Of a DNA stretch of 64,000 nucleotides, positions 43,456 to 55,663 are shown piece by piece. Under the pieces are notes generated by a model. That model saw nothing but the letters and a program-made list of their open reading frames with translations. It was not told where the DNA came from and searched no databases. The stretch spans positions 126,482,819 through 126,546,818 of the forward strand of contig CM042009.1 in NCBI GenBank assembly GCA_023525715.1, given 5' to 3'. The position numbers and the translations under genes are program-made. The DNA comes from Cichorium intybus (taxonomy: Eukaryota; Streptophyta; Magnoliopsida; Asterales; Asteraceae). Each line of letters begins with the position of its first letter. Position 1 is the stretch's first letter.

Positions 43456-44639
43456 CTAAACAAGTTGAGTAGATATATCAGATCTAGGAGTAACAGAAAT
43501 TGAGGGAGCACTAGTGTGAGTTTCAGCAGCTTTAGTTCCAGGAAGAGATCTTTGACCATAATTCAGTCCATCATCATGGATATTGTCAGCATGAGGAGAC
43601 TTAGAATAACTGAAGCGAAGATAAGTGTTATCAATCTCCATATTAGTATGTTCAGGCTCAACTTGAAGCAGATGTGAACATTATGCCGATATGGAGAACT
43701 TGAGTAGGTGCAGATAACTAGGGGCACATTTGCTAGGTTGACTGGACTTTGCTTCAAATGATCATAGGTGAAGACAGTGGGACCTTCATTAGGATCATGC
43801 AGAGAATCGGAAGACTGTTTCTGATTAGCATCAGCAAGAGAGATGCTGGAGTTGGTGGGGCTGGAGGAGTCCTTTAAGGTAGAATTTGTAGCAACTGAGT
43901 GTTTGGAGGAAGAAGAGCTGGTGGAGGATGAAACAGATGTTGATGCTAAGGAATTCTGGAATTGAGCATCAGGAGCGGAGCTCTCAGAATGATCTTTAGA
44001 GTGAGGGAATGGGATCACAGGAAGATCAAGAGGAGCTGATCTTGAGAAAAAGGAACTTTGAAAAGGCAGACGAATCTAGCACGTCATCCAGACAGTGAGA
44101 GGAGGATCGGGCTCCTTTGGGACAGCCCCAAAAATCTTAGAGGATAATAGAGGAGTTGGAATGTCAACAGTTGTAAACTCATTGTAAGCAGGGCATTCAA
44201 GAGCCAATGATCAACCTTACAAGCTGATCAAAAATCATCTAGGCAAACTCGAAATATTTGTTCATCACCATTGTGTAGAGAATTCAAAGCTCGAACATGT
44301 TTAATTGATCCATACTGCCATATTTATAACCCAAACATTTTCCAATTACACCAGTCAAGAACTTCCAACCAGCTAGAAGACATTGACAAAGGACAAATTT
44401 TACTGCATCTATTTTCTCAAAGAGAGACGTATCATAACCGATTGAGGGAAGGAAAAGCTTGCATTTATCTTCATAGGGAAGATCGGAAAAAGTACCAAAC
44501 ATAGGCAGATGAAGACATCGTCGAAATAAATCAACAGTAATGAAAACTTTAGACGAACCATTTCAAATTATACACACAATTTACTAAGTATATTCATCAA
44601 AGGAACAAGTATACAAGTACTCAGCAATAGCTTTAGGAT
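43456..44639 (-). pseudogene. Element H: extra downstream reading frame of a copia element, distal part
   Basis: Minus-strand frames at 44502-44284, 44018-43563 and 43641-43456 belong to one protein of unknown function; the Ser/Thr-rich tail has the look of a linker. The proximal part lies at 55373-55575, beyond inserted element G. Removing G and one copy of its duplication GAAAC keeps the frame through the junction. Downstream of it are a stop near 44565 and frameshifts. I have seen similar frames 3' of copia pol in Asteraceae, but no activity is known to me. Confidence 0.6.
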
Positions 44640-44644
44640 GAAAC
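44640..44644 (+). repeat. Target duplication GAAAC of G, left
   Basis: GAAAC occurs here and at 55368-55372, directly outside the two LTRs of G. Confidence 0.93.
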
Positions 44645-45420
44645 TATTGGATTAGGTGTCTAAGCCATGACTAATAATTAGTATTTACCTAATTAATAGT
44701 AGCATAGTCCATTTGGGTTGCCCTCATAGCTGGAGGTTTGGTAGAAAGTCCAGGAGAGAGAAAGATTGATTTATTATATGATTAATAAATCAATAGAAAT
44801 TAAATAAATAGTTTATTAATACATTAAAGTGATAATATATTAATTAGAAACTATATTAATTAATTAGAAATTAATTTGGAATTAATTGGAATTAATTTGG
44901 TGATTAATTTAATTAATTAAAGGTGCAGGGACTAGAATTGTAATTATTCAATAGTTGAGTAGTGACAATTATGGTAAGTGAGTAAACCAACGAAATTTAT
45001 ATATGGAAACATATATTTTCGATTTTAATATATAGGAGATAATTAGGTTTGAATTATTAAGATAAATGTTTATCTTAATTTGAATTCAAAAAGGCTTATC
45101 TCTAAAGGTTTATCTGCTTATCATTTGAAACCTATAAATAGGGAGCCCATAGCCTCCAAATTTCATGATTCTCTCCTCCCCAACTCACTCTGGACTTCGC
45201 CAACTTCATAGCCTGGGTGTGACTGCATTTGAGGCAAGATAATTTTGTTGCTTCGCTTCCAAGATTCGCTAAAAGGTTGGTTTTTTCTGATTCTCTTCTT
45301 TTAGTTTATTTTTCTGGGCCTTTAGGATTTGTTATATGTTTAATTAGAAGAAAACTTATATCCTCATAGGTTGCATGTGAACTTAGGTTATTTTAGTTCA
45401 TAGTTGCATAAAACCTTTCA
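44645..45420 (+). mobile_element. 5' LTR of element G
   Basis: Runs from tattggattagg to aacctttca; it matches 54589-55367. It includes a TATA-like cctataaatagg at about 45130-45142. Confidence 0.95.
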
Positions 45421-45421
45421 G

Positions 45422-45433
45422 TGGTATCAGAGC
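45422..45433 (+). other. Primer binding site of G
   Basis: The sequence tggtatcagagc begins two bases after the LTR end. Confidence 0.93.
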
Positions 45434-45996
45434 TTTTTGGTTGTTTTCTTGTTAAATTCCTATAACCGTTATCCTTAAAATTAGGGTTTATTGTCTCTAA
45501 ACCCTAATTTGGCGAAATCAAAAATTAGGGTTAGGGTTTTGAAAACCCTAGCCCCCCCTCCTAGTTGGCGATTTTTGTGATTAGGGTTTAGAAGGTATTC
45601 TATTTTTGGTAACTTTAATTTCATTAATTAAATGGATAACCTTAAACCCATTATTTGAAATCGAAAATTAGGGGGTTTAAGATAGGTTTAAATTAATTTG
45701 ATTAATTTGGTAAAACCTATCTACATTTGAATTAATTTAATTAATTGGTAATTAAAAGATAATTCAAAGGATTTAATTTAATTTAATTTAATTGTTTTAA
45801 ATTGGCGAAAAATTGAAGGATAAATCCTAAAATATTTTAAAAGCTTTAAAATATCAAATTTAATTAATTTAATTAATTGGTTAATTAAAAGATAATTAAA
45901 TCGAGTTTTAAAGGTTTAATTTAATTTTAAATTTAATAGTTTAAATTACAATAAATTAAAAGATAAACCAAAAACATTTTAAAAAGTTTAAAATTC

Positions 45997-46093
<97 letters not shown>

Positions 46094-46886
46094 TAAAAGT
46101 TAATATTATATGTATAAGATTTAATGGTTAGTCAAATCAATAGTAGACCTCATTCACGAAGCTGGTCTATAAAGTGGGTATAAGGAGACTGCCTATAAAA
46201 TGGCGGTCTAATGGGTGAACACTCTCACCCACCGCTGGCCTGATCAGTGGAGGGTCGTTAGCCGAACGGGTTTGATAGGACCGCCTAATCTCATTAAAAG
46301 TATAATGATATTATTCAAAGTACTAGAACAATTTAAATAAAATCCAATCTAGGTACTTTAGGAAAAATGTGAATTGGTGCTAACCCATGAAATTGCACAT
46401 TGCACTTTATGAAACATTGGTGGAGCGTGTGTGGTTTACCGGCACGCCAATTGGGGTTCATAAAGAGTTGCAATGGGTTTCTCAGGTGTTGTCATTGTTG
46501 ATGGAGCGTGTGTGGTTTACCGACACATCAATTAGAGATGACAACTGACCCCGAGAGTACCAAGCTAATTTGCATGGTTATTCACACCCGGTTTGTGATC
46601 CTCGGTATCCCAGTCACAAACAGTGGGGCACATCCGAGATTAAACATGCTATTGAACAGTTCAATAAATCTCAAAAGAAACTAGGAATTCCATTTTAATA
46701 AGATTATCTTTCCGCGGTGGAATTGGCTGAATCGTCATTCACCTACCTTATAAAATTTACAATATTGATTACGGCATCGCTCTTCGAGATTGTAAATTAT
46801 TATTGTAGGATCCTAGCCTTATAATTATTATTGGGTTATTATAAGGATTATTATATGTATCTAATTAAAGCTATCTTCTTTTATAG
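45434..46886 (+). other. Long leader of G with conserved block
   Basis: About 1.45 kb without coding potential. It contains a (TA)n tract at 46003-46087. From about 46127 to 46860 a block is shared with the leaders of J and K, including tggagcgtgtgtggtttacc at 46421 and again at 46502. Confidence 0.85.
46003..46087. repeat. (TA)n microsatellite in the leader of G
   Basis: About 85 bp of TA dinucleotides. Confidence 0.98.
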
Positions 46887-47743
46887 ATGTCTTCTGCTGA
46901 TCAATCCGCCCCCACTCTAACTCCAATGTTACATCTATCTTGTCATTGTGCTCCAAAGTTACGTTGGACGTTACCAACTACAATGACTGGATCTGTAACA
47001 TCACGATGGCTCTAAGTTTTGAACATAAAGAGTATGTTCTGGAAACCAAGCTTGTTGAAATTGATCCCGATATTGCTACTCCCGAAGAACTCGCCCAATA
47101 CACAAAACATTCTGATGATGCAACCAAAGTGGCTTGCATCATGATAGCTACTATGAACCCAGAATTGCAGAGAATTTATGAAGACTACTGGCCCTACGAG
47201 ATGCACAAAGAGCTCGCGGAAAAGTTCCGCAAGCAGGAGCGTATCGAGAGGCGCGAGGTAGTCAAAGCCTTCACCAATGGGAAGCCTAGAGATGGAGAGC
47301 CCATCTGTAGCCACGTGCAAAAGATGCAAGGATACGTGGATAGGCTTAGGAAGCTTGAGATGCCGGTCCATGAGGATTTAGCCGTAGACATAGTGCTAAA
47401 TTCCTTACCTAGTTCATATGACCAGTTCACACTGGCGTATCATCTGAACAACTCTCAGGCCTCCTTGGCTGAGTTGCATCGCATGCTCCGTACTGCTGAA
47501 GACAGGATGAAAGGTAAGAGTGTACCCTCAGTTAGTCAACCCGTCTTGGCAATTGGTGGTGGAAAGGGGAAGAAGAGAAAGGGCCCTCCCAATCAGAATT
47601 GGAGGGAAAAGGTACATGTTGGTTCATCCAGCAGCGGCCCGAGACCCAAAGCTTCTGGCATTGCTCACAATGCAAACCCCAAGGAAGCTGACTGCTTCTA
47701 CTGCAACGAAAAGGGCCATTAGAAAAGAAGCTGCCCGAGATAC
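46887..47743 (+). pseudogene. gag: gag of element G
   Basis: The natural start by comparison with K is ATG 46887 (MSS), but an indel near 46930 shifts the frame; the long frame runs from 46940. The UBN2-type gag domain includes NYNDWICNITMAL and MHKELAEKFRKQERIERREV. The knuckle CFYCNEKGH is cut by TAG at 47720-47722, a Trp codon in the expected sequence (GHW). Reading continues in frame into the protease. Confidence 0.92.
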
Positions 47744-48515
47744 TTGCAAGACTTGAAATATGGCAAAGTGAAGTCGTCTTCAGCAGGTATATACACTATT
47801 TCTAAAAACTCACCATCTTCTAATTCTTGGGTCCTTGATACAGGATGTGGTTTTCACATTTGTTATGATTTGCAGGGCCTAAAGGAAAGCAGGGAGGTGG
47901 AGCACGGTAGATTGAACCTGATCATGGGAAACAGGAGATTGTCGCCAATCACCAAGATCGGAATCTATAGTTTAGTGCTTAGTAGTGGTGTTAGTTTAGA
48001 TCTTTTAAATTGTTGCTATTCACCAGAAATGGCAAGAAATATTATTTCCTTTCATGCATTGTTCAGACAAGGTTTCCAGTTTTCTTTTGATAATATAAAT
48101 GGTTCTATTTCTGTTTTTCAAAATGGTGTTTCTATTTTTACTGCTTTACCTTGTGATGGTGTGTATGAAATGCTACAATGTGTTGACAATTTAGGACATA
48201 GTGTAAATCATATTGATTCTTCTAGTGGCATAGAAAAGGCGTGTTTGTGGCACTGTCGTCTTGGGCACATTAACAAGAAACGCATCGCCCAACTCCAAAA
48301 GGATGGAGTGTTGGAATCATTCGACTTAAAATCGGATGATGTATGCGAGTCTTGTATTTTGGGCAAGATGACTAAGTCACCATTCAAAGGGTCATTTGAA
48401 AGAGGTGAAGGTCTGTTGGACATCATATACACAGATGTGTGTGGTCCCTTCAGATCAACCACAAAAGATGGCACACGGTTCTATGTGACCTTCACTGACG
48501 ATTATAGTAGATAAG
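47744..48515 (+). pseudogene. pol: Protease and GAG-pre-integrase of G, up to the solo LTR
   Basis: Same frame as gag. The protease site reads WVLDTGCGFHIC near 47827-47862. CLWHCRLGHINKKRIAQL marks the pre-integrase domain, and CESCILGKMTKSPF the zinc residues. YTDVCGPFRS and FTDDYSR carry the start of the integrase core. A TAA at 48512-48514 replaces the next residue, and the solo LTR starts at 48516. Confidence 0.93.
48511..48515 (+). repeat. Target duplication ATAAG of the nested solo LTR, left
   Basis: ATAAG occurs here and at 51327-51331. Confidence 0.93.
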
Positions 48516-51326
48516 TGTGACAATTGTAAATTTTGGTCAACAAAAGTCAACTGTAATCAAACGACGCGCACGTTAATCTATATGTTGAAAAGTTATTTTC
48601 CATAACTTTTTCGATGAATTATTAATATTATAGTATTACGTATGCTAAATCACAACAATTATCGGTTAAAAATCGAAAATACGGACAGCAGACTACTGTA
48701 GCGTAAAAATTCGATAATCGTAAAATTATTATTTTGAGAATAATAATATTCATAAAACGATCTACTCGTAAATACGAAACTGTGGATATATAGAACGTCG
48801 AAAACGGGGTTCGTATGTGAAAGTTATAACGATTAAACCGCTGTGTACGGATAAATGTACACAGGGTTTGGACTCAAAATACAAAATGAGGTGCCTTAAA
48901 CATCAAATATGAAATAACAATTCATATGATAAGTAACGTAATAATATCTAGTATTTAATTTCAAAGCTAAATGCAATTTTCGGTAAAATGCCAAAAATCG
49001 CGAAAACGGAAGTATACTGCGCTTAAACGCGTATTTCGACATCCAACGAGTCAAAATTCAATCAAATTAGATGTTTGGCAATGTTTTTATACAAAATAAT
49101 TATTTAGAACTTCGTTTCGTCAAAAACGCACAAAATTTCACTAAAACGACTTACTATTCTATAAAAATCACTCATTTTTATAAAGTATGTTGCTATTTTA
49201 TAAAAACCACACCACCCCACCCGACCCCCCTCTCCAAAATCGGCAGCCCCATGGGGGGACATGCCATGACACCATAAAGCTTCTTTTGATTTTATAATAT
49301 TAGGCCTTAAAAGGCTATAATTCTTTTTATTAAAAAAATCAAGCTTACACTTCCAAGAGCTAAACTACCCATTCATTTGAAACTAGCACACTTTCACCAA
49401 TCCCATTTTCCTCTCTTCCTCTCTTGCTCTCGGCCAAGAACACCCTCACCATCATCATCTTCAAAGTTTAATTCCAAGCTCCATTCACAAGTTCAAGTGG
49501 TAAGTTTCAACCATCTTTTGATTCTAAACTACTTAACATAAGTTTTACACAATTTACACACACTAACATCCATCAATATCCATTGGATATTAGTTTTGTT
49601 CAAAGGTCTTTGAGCTCAAATCTTCATCATCTTCAAAGATCTTTCAAGCATTCTTCGTAAGCTATGATCATCTAGTGATTTAAGTTCTAAATACCTCCAT
49701 TTACTCTTTTATACACACATACTCACGAAAATCCATTGGATAATAGCTTTGTCCAAGGGTCCTCCGAGTCTTAGAACCAAAACCTTCAATCTTCTTCCAA
49801 GGAATCTTAAGATCCACACTCAAGGTGAGTTCATACCCCTCATTTTCATGTTTTCAAACCTTTTTGGGGGAGAATACAAGTTTCTTTAACTATATATGTT
49901 GTTTATTCAAGTTTATATGTGTTTAAATGATATATATGTTGATTTACACAAGTTTATAAAGTTAGTATTTGGGTAAAAATACCTTTGACATGAAATATGA
50001 GTAGATCTTTGTAATGATGTTCATAATGATACATAATATGTTGTGTAAAAGTTACTAAACTATAAATAAAATGTGTAAAATGTTATAAAGATGAATTTTG
50101 GCATGAAATATGAATAGATCTATGTATTATGAACATTTTGACATGTTAAGATGTGTAAAGATTACAAAAACTACAAATAAAGTGTACAAAAACACTAGAT
50201 CTTGGATAAAAACGTTATAAAAACGAAAACTAGTAAAAACTACGTTTTTATAAACAAAGACACTATTTTCTAGCAAAAATGGTTATAATCAAGATATTAC
50301 ACTATTTTTGTGAGAAATATCTCAAAAGATAATATTTATAATCTTTGAACAAGTTATTTCGCTATCGTTCGTAAAAATAAGGTTATTACGACGCAATTAC
50401 TAAAAATAGACTATTATTGGAATAGTTTATGAACAAAAGGTTATTATGACATTTGAACATGACAAAAATAATTATATAAAAATATATAATTATTATACTA
50501 TACTATATTATCATGAGAAAAATGATAATGGACGATTTCAAGAGTTTTTATACACAAAACGTACGTAAACAAGTTGATTGGAATACATATATTTTTGTGA
50601 GATGAATCTTCAAAGTACTTTTATAAGTACCTACTATAAGTCCTGATAACCAGAGTCTCGGTAAGAGAGCGCGATATTTGAGTATAGATCTATACGGGGC
50701 TTGACAACCCCGCACCTGAGCTGCTAGCTACAGCTTGACCGGCAGGTCTGAGGTGTCCAAATGTCTAACATTCCGACGCCTGAAGAACGTCGCAGCAGGC
50801 CAACTAGTCACAGTATGGTTATATGGTATCTCACATGGGAAAATAATCAACTTAATATTTTCATAAATTGTTTACGTGGAAAAGTACATTTCAACGAAAG
50901 TTACACTATAATTTATATAACTACATTTTAGTCTTTGGGATTTAAAGACTTGGAACATTTTATGAGAAAATATTGGATTTTCTTGGTTTTCAACACTATT
51001 GTTTACAAACAAAGGACATTTCTTATACAAAAATCTTATGAACTCACCAACTTAATTGTTGACACTTTTTCAACCACTTGTATTCTCAGGAAACTGATAA
51101 GGTAAATCAAGCGCTACAAGAAGAGACGTTATGACGTCGATTTTGCCTACTTTTGATATCATTATAATTGTATTTGAAACATACAACAGTTAAACTATGT
51201 AACATTTGCAATTATGTAATGATGGTTGTTTGCTTGGTTTTCACTATTGTGCAACTTTGTTATGATATTGTTCATGAAGTCATCCACCCTTAAACTATTC
51301 CGCCAATACGGTTTGAGGGTGTGACA
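48516..51326 (+). mobile_element. Solo gypsy-type LTR (2811 bp) inside the integrase of G
   Basis: It begins tgtgacaattg and ends gggtgtgaca, flanked by ATAAG. It holds no coding region. Length and style (a TG..CA LTR of about 2.8 kb, with gcgcgatatttgag and cagcttgacc phrases) fit large Ty3/gypsy LTRs. Orientation is assumed plus from the gtgaca end and a polyadenylation-like region near the right side, and is not certain. G's integrase resumes directly after it, so it entered after G. Confidence 0.9.
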
Positions 51327-51331
51327 ATAAG

Positions 51332-51987
51332 GGTATATCTACTTAATCAAGCATAAGTCAGTCACCTTTGAAAAGTTCAAGGAATTCAAAAATGAAGTTG
51401 AGAATCAATTGGGCAGGAAGATAAAGATGCTCAGATCCGATAGAGGCGGTGAGTAACTTAGCATCGAGTTCCTAGACTATCTAAAGGAATGTGGAATAGT
51501 TTCACAGTTATCGCCTCCTCGGACACCACAGTTAAACGGTGTAGCCAAAAGGTGTAACGGAACCCAATTAAATATGGTTCGTTCCATGATGAGTCGAGCT
51601 TCACTTCTAATCCACTTCTGGGGGTATGCCTTAGAGACCGCCGCCCACATCCTCAATCTTGTCCCAACCATGAAGGTTGCTAAAACACCCCATGAGATGT
51701 GGACAGGGAAAGCTCCCTCGTTAGCACATGTCAAAGTCTGGGGTTGTGAGGCTTTCGTTAGACGAGAGACTCACGACAAACTCACAGAAAGAGGCGAGAG
51801 GTGTTTTTTCCTTGGATACCCTAAACAGTCTTTTGGATACTTGTTCTACAAACCAAGCGAGGACGTGGTCTTTATAGCTAGACGAGGAGTCTTTCTAGAG
51901 AGAGAGCTCATATTCAAAGAGGACAGTAAGAGTACCATTGATCTTGAAGAAATTCAAGAGTCACCAGATAATGCAACCTTAGGATAA
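51332..51987 (+). pseudogene. pol: Integrase of G after the solo LTR
   Basis: The frame continues from 48511. LRSDRGGE carries a catalytic Asp and is followed by TAA at 51454-51456. PPRTPQLNGVAKRCNGTQL carries the region of the catalytic Glu, with changes (the usual ERRN is KRCN). The copia C-terminal region includes TPHEMWTGKAPSLAHVKVWG and CFFLGYPKQSFGYLFY. Further TAA stops occur at 51985 and 52000. Confidence 0.93.
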
Positions 51988-52002
51988 ACTAGCAACCAAT
52001 AA

Positions 52003-52875
52003 GTGGAAGAAGTTCCTGTTGGTCCGACTAATATATCCTTACCTCTTAGGCGTTCTGGTAGAGTTAGCATGCCACCCGAGTTTTATGGATTCCATATAAC
52101 TACGGATGGGGACACGTTTGTCAGTGATAGGACACTGATAAATTTGGATGAGCCAGCTAACTACCGGGAAGCAGTGGCAGGCCCTGAGTCTGCCAAATGG
52201 AAAGAGGCAATGGACAGCGATATCAAGTCCATGTATGACAATCAAGTTTGGAACTTGGTTGACAATGTACCAGGTCGAAAGACAGTCGGGTGCAAGTGGA
52301 TCTTCAAGAAGAAGACTGACATGGATGGAAAGGTACACACTTTCAAGGCAAGACTGGTTGCGAAGGGCTTTACTCAAACCCCAGGGATTGACTATGATGA
52401 GACCTTCTCACCAGTGGCCAAGATAAAGTCTATTAGGATTATGTTAGCCATAGCTGCATTTCATGATTATGAAATTTGGCAGATGGACGTCAAAACCGCT
52501 TTCCTTAATGGGAAGTTTACTGAGGATGTTTACATGAATTATCCAGAGGGTTTTGTCGATGCAAAGTATCCTAATAAGGTGTGTAAGCTTGAGAAATCAA
52601 TCTATGGATTGAAACAAGCTTCTCGCAGCTGGAATCTTTGTTTCCATGAGAAATTCAAAGAGTTTGGTTTCTCTAGGAGCGAGGATGAGTCCTGCATATA
52701 TGTCAAGGCTAGTGGGAGTATAGTCACCTTCCTGGTGCTGTATGTTGATGACATACTGCTCATGGGAAACGACATTCCAACCTTGCAAGATGTCAAGTCT
52801 TGGCTTGGGAAGTGTTTCGCAATGAAAGATCTAGGAGAGGCTGCCTATATTCTCGGGATAAATATTGAGAGATAG
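52003..52875 (+). pseudogene. pol: Reverse transcriptase of G
   Basis: The long frame holds NYREAVAGPESAKWKEAM, CKWIFKKKTDMDG, IWQMDVKTAFLNG, LEKSIYGLKQASRSWN and the intact catalytic YVDD at about 52741-52752. It ends at TAG 52873-52875 because of a one-base shift near 52868. Motifs needed for polymerisation look complete apart from this. Confidence 0.95.
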
Positions 52876-53740
52876 GAAGAAGAGACTGATTGGACTCAGT
52901 CAGAGTACATACTTGGAAAAGGTACTGAAGAGGTTTAGTATGGAAAATTCCAAGAAGGGAGAGCTACCTATCCAAAGTAATGCCAAATTGAGTAAGACTC
53001 AAAGTCCAAGTACAGATGAGGAGATAGCTGACATGAGTCGGGTACCTTACGCTTCGCTGTAGGATCGATCATGTATGCTATGAAGTGTACTCGACCTGAC
53101 GTGGCCTTTGCCTTGAGCATGGTCAGTCGGTACAAGGGAAACCCTGGAAGGGCACATTGAACAGCTGTTAAGAACATACTCAAGTATCTGCGGAGGACAA
53201 AGAACTTTGTCTTTGTCCTTGGTGGTAGTGATGCCTTGAGAGTTGACGGGTATACGGATGCCAGCTTTCAGACAGATAGAGACAATGGTCAGTCTCAGTC
53301 GGGCTAGGTTTTCCTTTTGAATGGGGGAGCAGTGACTTGGAAAAGTTCCAAGCAAGAGACGGTGGCTGATTCTACTTGTGAATCAAAGTACATAGCAGTG
53401 AGTGAAGCGGCAAAGGAAGCGGCTTGGCTGAAGAACTTTATCGGTTACCTTGGAGTAGTCCCGAGTATTCAGAAGCCCATGGAACTATTCTGCGATAACG
53501 AAGGAGCGGTTGCCTTGACAAAGGAACCGAGAGATCATGGAAAGTCCAGACACATCGACAGAAAGTACCACTAGATAAGACATAGAGTAGAAGAAGGTCA
53601 CCTCCTTGTGAAGAGGGTATCATCAGAAGATAATCCTGCAGACCCCTTGACAAAGGCTCTGAGTAGGATTAAGCACAATCAGCATGTGCGGCGCATAGGA
53701 TTAAAGGATGATATTAGTTTTTGTAATTAGATAGGATTTG
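52865..53740 (+). pseudogene. pol: RT C-terminus and RNase H of G
   Basis: After the frameshift the reading changes frame (52865-53062), then again after TAG at 53060. Recognisable pieces are YLEKVLKRFSMENS, GSIMYAMKCTRPDVAFALS, GYTDASFQTDRD (RNase H Asp), SKQETVADSTCESKYIA and CDNEGAVAL. Stops lie near 53157, 53305 and 53572. The end LTKALSRIKHNQH is typical of the copia pol terminus. Confidence 0.92.
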
Positions 53741-54578
53741 AAACTTATTGCAATATAAATGTAATTGACTTTGGTGATTTAATAATATAGTTTTGTTGAT
53801 GAGTATTTGATACTGCCTTTTTTCGATTGTTTATCATTGTGTTTCACTTTTGCATGTTTACTTCCTGAGTAATTATGTATTATTCAAATGTCCACAGTCG
53901 CTCATACTTTTAGGGAGTAAGTATGAATGAAGGCTGTCATGAATTGTTTTATTGTCTAAGGAGTTAGACATAGCAATATGATTGCTACAACATTCATGAG
54001 TACTTAGAAATAGGGATTTAAGTATTGGATAAACCCTCGCTCAACAGATTGCTTCATGTATTATATCAAGAGCAATGTTGAGACGATAATATCTTTTGAT
54101 CTTTAAGTAGAGACATATAAGTTATGTTTTACCAAGCGGTTGTTCATTGACAATGCGAAAACGCATCGGTAACACGATGTTATAAAACGTGTTGTTGTGA
54201 ATGATTTGACTAGTAAAAGACATAAGTATATGAGTCAAAGCTTATTCGTCCCTTGACCCTGTCGAAAAACAGATATATGTAGGCCTCTCGATGATTTTGA
54301 AGTTGACTGAAAGGGTTGGCCAACCAGGACTAAATTGATATGCTCAATTGGTAGTCTTAAAGTCATATGCAAATCAGAAATCGGGAAACAAAGAATCAGA
54401 CCAGGATTGATCATAATCCATGTCCTGAGTCTAAAACTATCTTGTTAGACAAAGGATCATCTGATCACTTATCTATGGACAGAACTGACTAGGTCAGAGT
54501 TCGGCAGCGGTTTCTAGGAAGCTACAGTTGCTTATTAATTAGAGGATAAATTAGTAATTATAGTCATAGACTTATCCA
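53741..54578 (+). other. 3' untranslated region of G
   Basis: About 840 bp between pol and the polypurine tract; no frame or repeat of note was seen. Confidence 0.7.
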
Positions 54579-54588
54579 AGTGGGAGAC
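54579..54588 (+). other. Polypurine tract of G
   Basis: agtgggagac directly before the 3' LTR. Confidence 0.85.
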
Positions 54589-55367
54589 TATTGGATTAGG
54601 TGTCTAAGCCATGACTAATAATTAGTATTTACCTAATTAATAGTAGCATTGTCCATTTGGGTTGCCCTCATAGCTGGAGGTTTGGTAGAAAGTCCAGAGA
54701 GAGAGAAAGATTGATTTATTATATGATTAATAAATCAATAGAAATTAAATAAATAGTTTATTAATATATTAAAGTGATAATATATTAATTAGAAACTATA
54801 TTAATTAATTAGAAATTAATCTGGAATTAATTGGAATTAATTTGGTGATTAATTTAATTAATTAAAGGTGCAGGGACTAGAATTATAAGTATTCAATAGT
54901 TGAGTAGTGACAATTATGGTAAGTGAGTAAACCAACGAAATTTATATATGGAAACATATATTTTCGATTTTAATATATAGGAGATAATTAGGTTTGAATT
55001 ATTAAGATAAATGTTTATCTTAATTTGAATTCAAAAAGGCTTATCTCTAAAGGTTTATCTGCTTATCATTTGAAAACCTATAAATAGGGAGCCCCATAGC
55101 CTCCAAATTTCGTGATTCTCTCCTCCCCAACTCACTCTGGACTTCGCCAACTTCATAGCCTGGGTGTGACTGCATTTGAGGCAAGATAATTTTGTTGCTT
55201 CGCTTCCAAGATTCGCTAAAAGGTTGGTTTTTTCTAATTCTCTTATTTTAGTTTATTTTTCTGGGCCTTCAGGATTTGTTATATGTTTAATTAGAAGAAA
55301 ACTTAGATCCTCATAAGTTGCATGTGAACTTAGGTTATTTTAGTTCATAGTTGCATAAAACCTTTCA
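54589..55367 (+). mobile_element. 3' LTR of element G
   Basis: Matches 44645-45420, with the same TA..CA ends, and is followed by GAAAC. Confidence 0.95.
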
Positions 55368-55372
55368 GAAAC
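55368..55372 (+). repeat. Target duplication GAAAC of G, right
   Basis: Second copy of 44640-44644. Confidence 0.93.
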
Positions 55373-55575
55373 GCCTCAGGAATGTTTGTTAATGCAAAGT
55401 TGAGAGGATGACTTTGCATGAAATTAACAAACGGCTCCAAACCCTTGTTTGTGAGCTTTTGGGAAATGGTAAATACATCAGAAACATATATGGTTTGAAG
55501 CATAATGGGTGGTGATGGAGTGGTGTCTACTTTAACGAGGTTTGCGGATGGATTGAAAGAGAACAAAGGAGCCAT
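55373..55575 (-). pseudogene. Element H: extra downstream reading frame, N-terminal part
   Basis: The frame starts at ATG 55575 (MAPLFSFNPSANL) and runs to the G insertion point, where it would go on at 44639. The region upstream on the minus strand has a pyrimidine-rich CT/CA leader (55620-55680) and a TATA-like stretch (55698-55706), about 125 bp before the ATG. Function unknown; it sits 3' of the H RNase H (57100-57390). Confidence 0.6.
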
Positions 55576-55644
55576 TGGCATATGCAGGTTCCAGACAATT
55601 AGGGTTTTAGCGAGGAAGAGGGTTTTCTTTGGAAGAGAAAGAGT

Positions 55645-55663
55645 GTGTGTGTGTGTGTGTGTG
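55645..55663. repeat. Short (GT)n run
   Basis: About nine GT dinucleotides within the presumed leader of the H reading frame. Confidence 0.9.

Larger units (their letters stand above)
44645..55367 (+). mobile_element. Element G: Ty1/copia with TA..CA ends
   Basis: G has two LTRs of 776 and 779 bp, a PBS, a long leader, gag, protease, integrase, RT, RNase H, a polypurine tract and an exact target duplication. The LTRs start tattgg, not tgttgg, at both ends, so the termini are TA..CA. About 15 differences were counted by eye between the LTRs. A 2.8-kb solo LTR sits in the integrase. Stops and frameshifts show that it is dead. Confidence 0.95.

Noticed and set aside
49071..49277. Small open frame inside the solo LTR in G
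   Set aside because: It has no recognisable domain and lies in non-coding LTR sequence.
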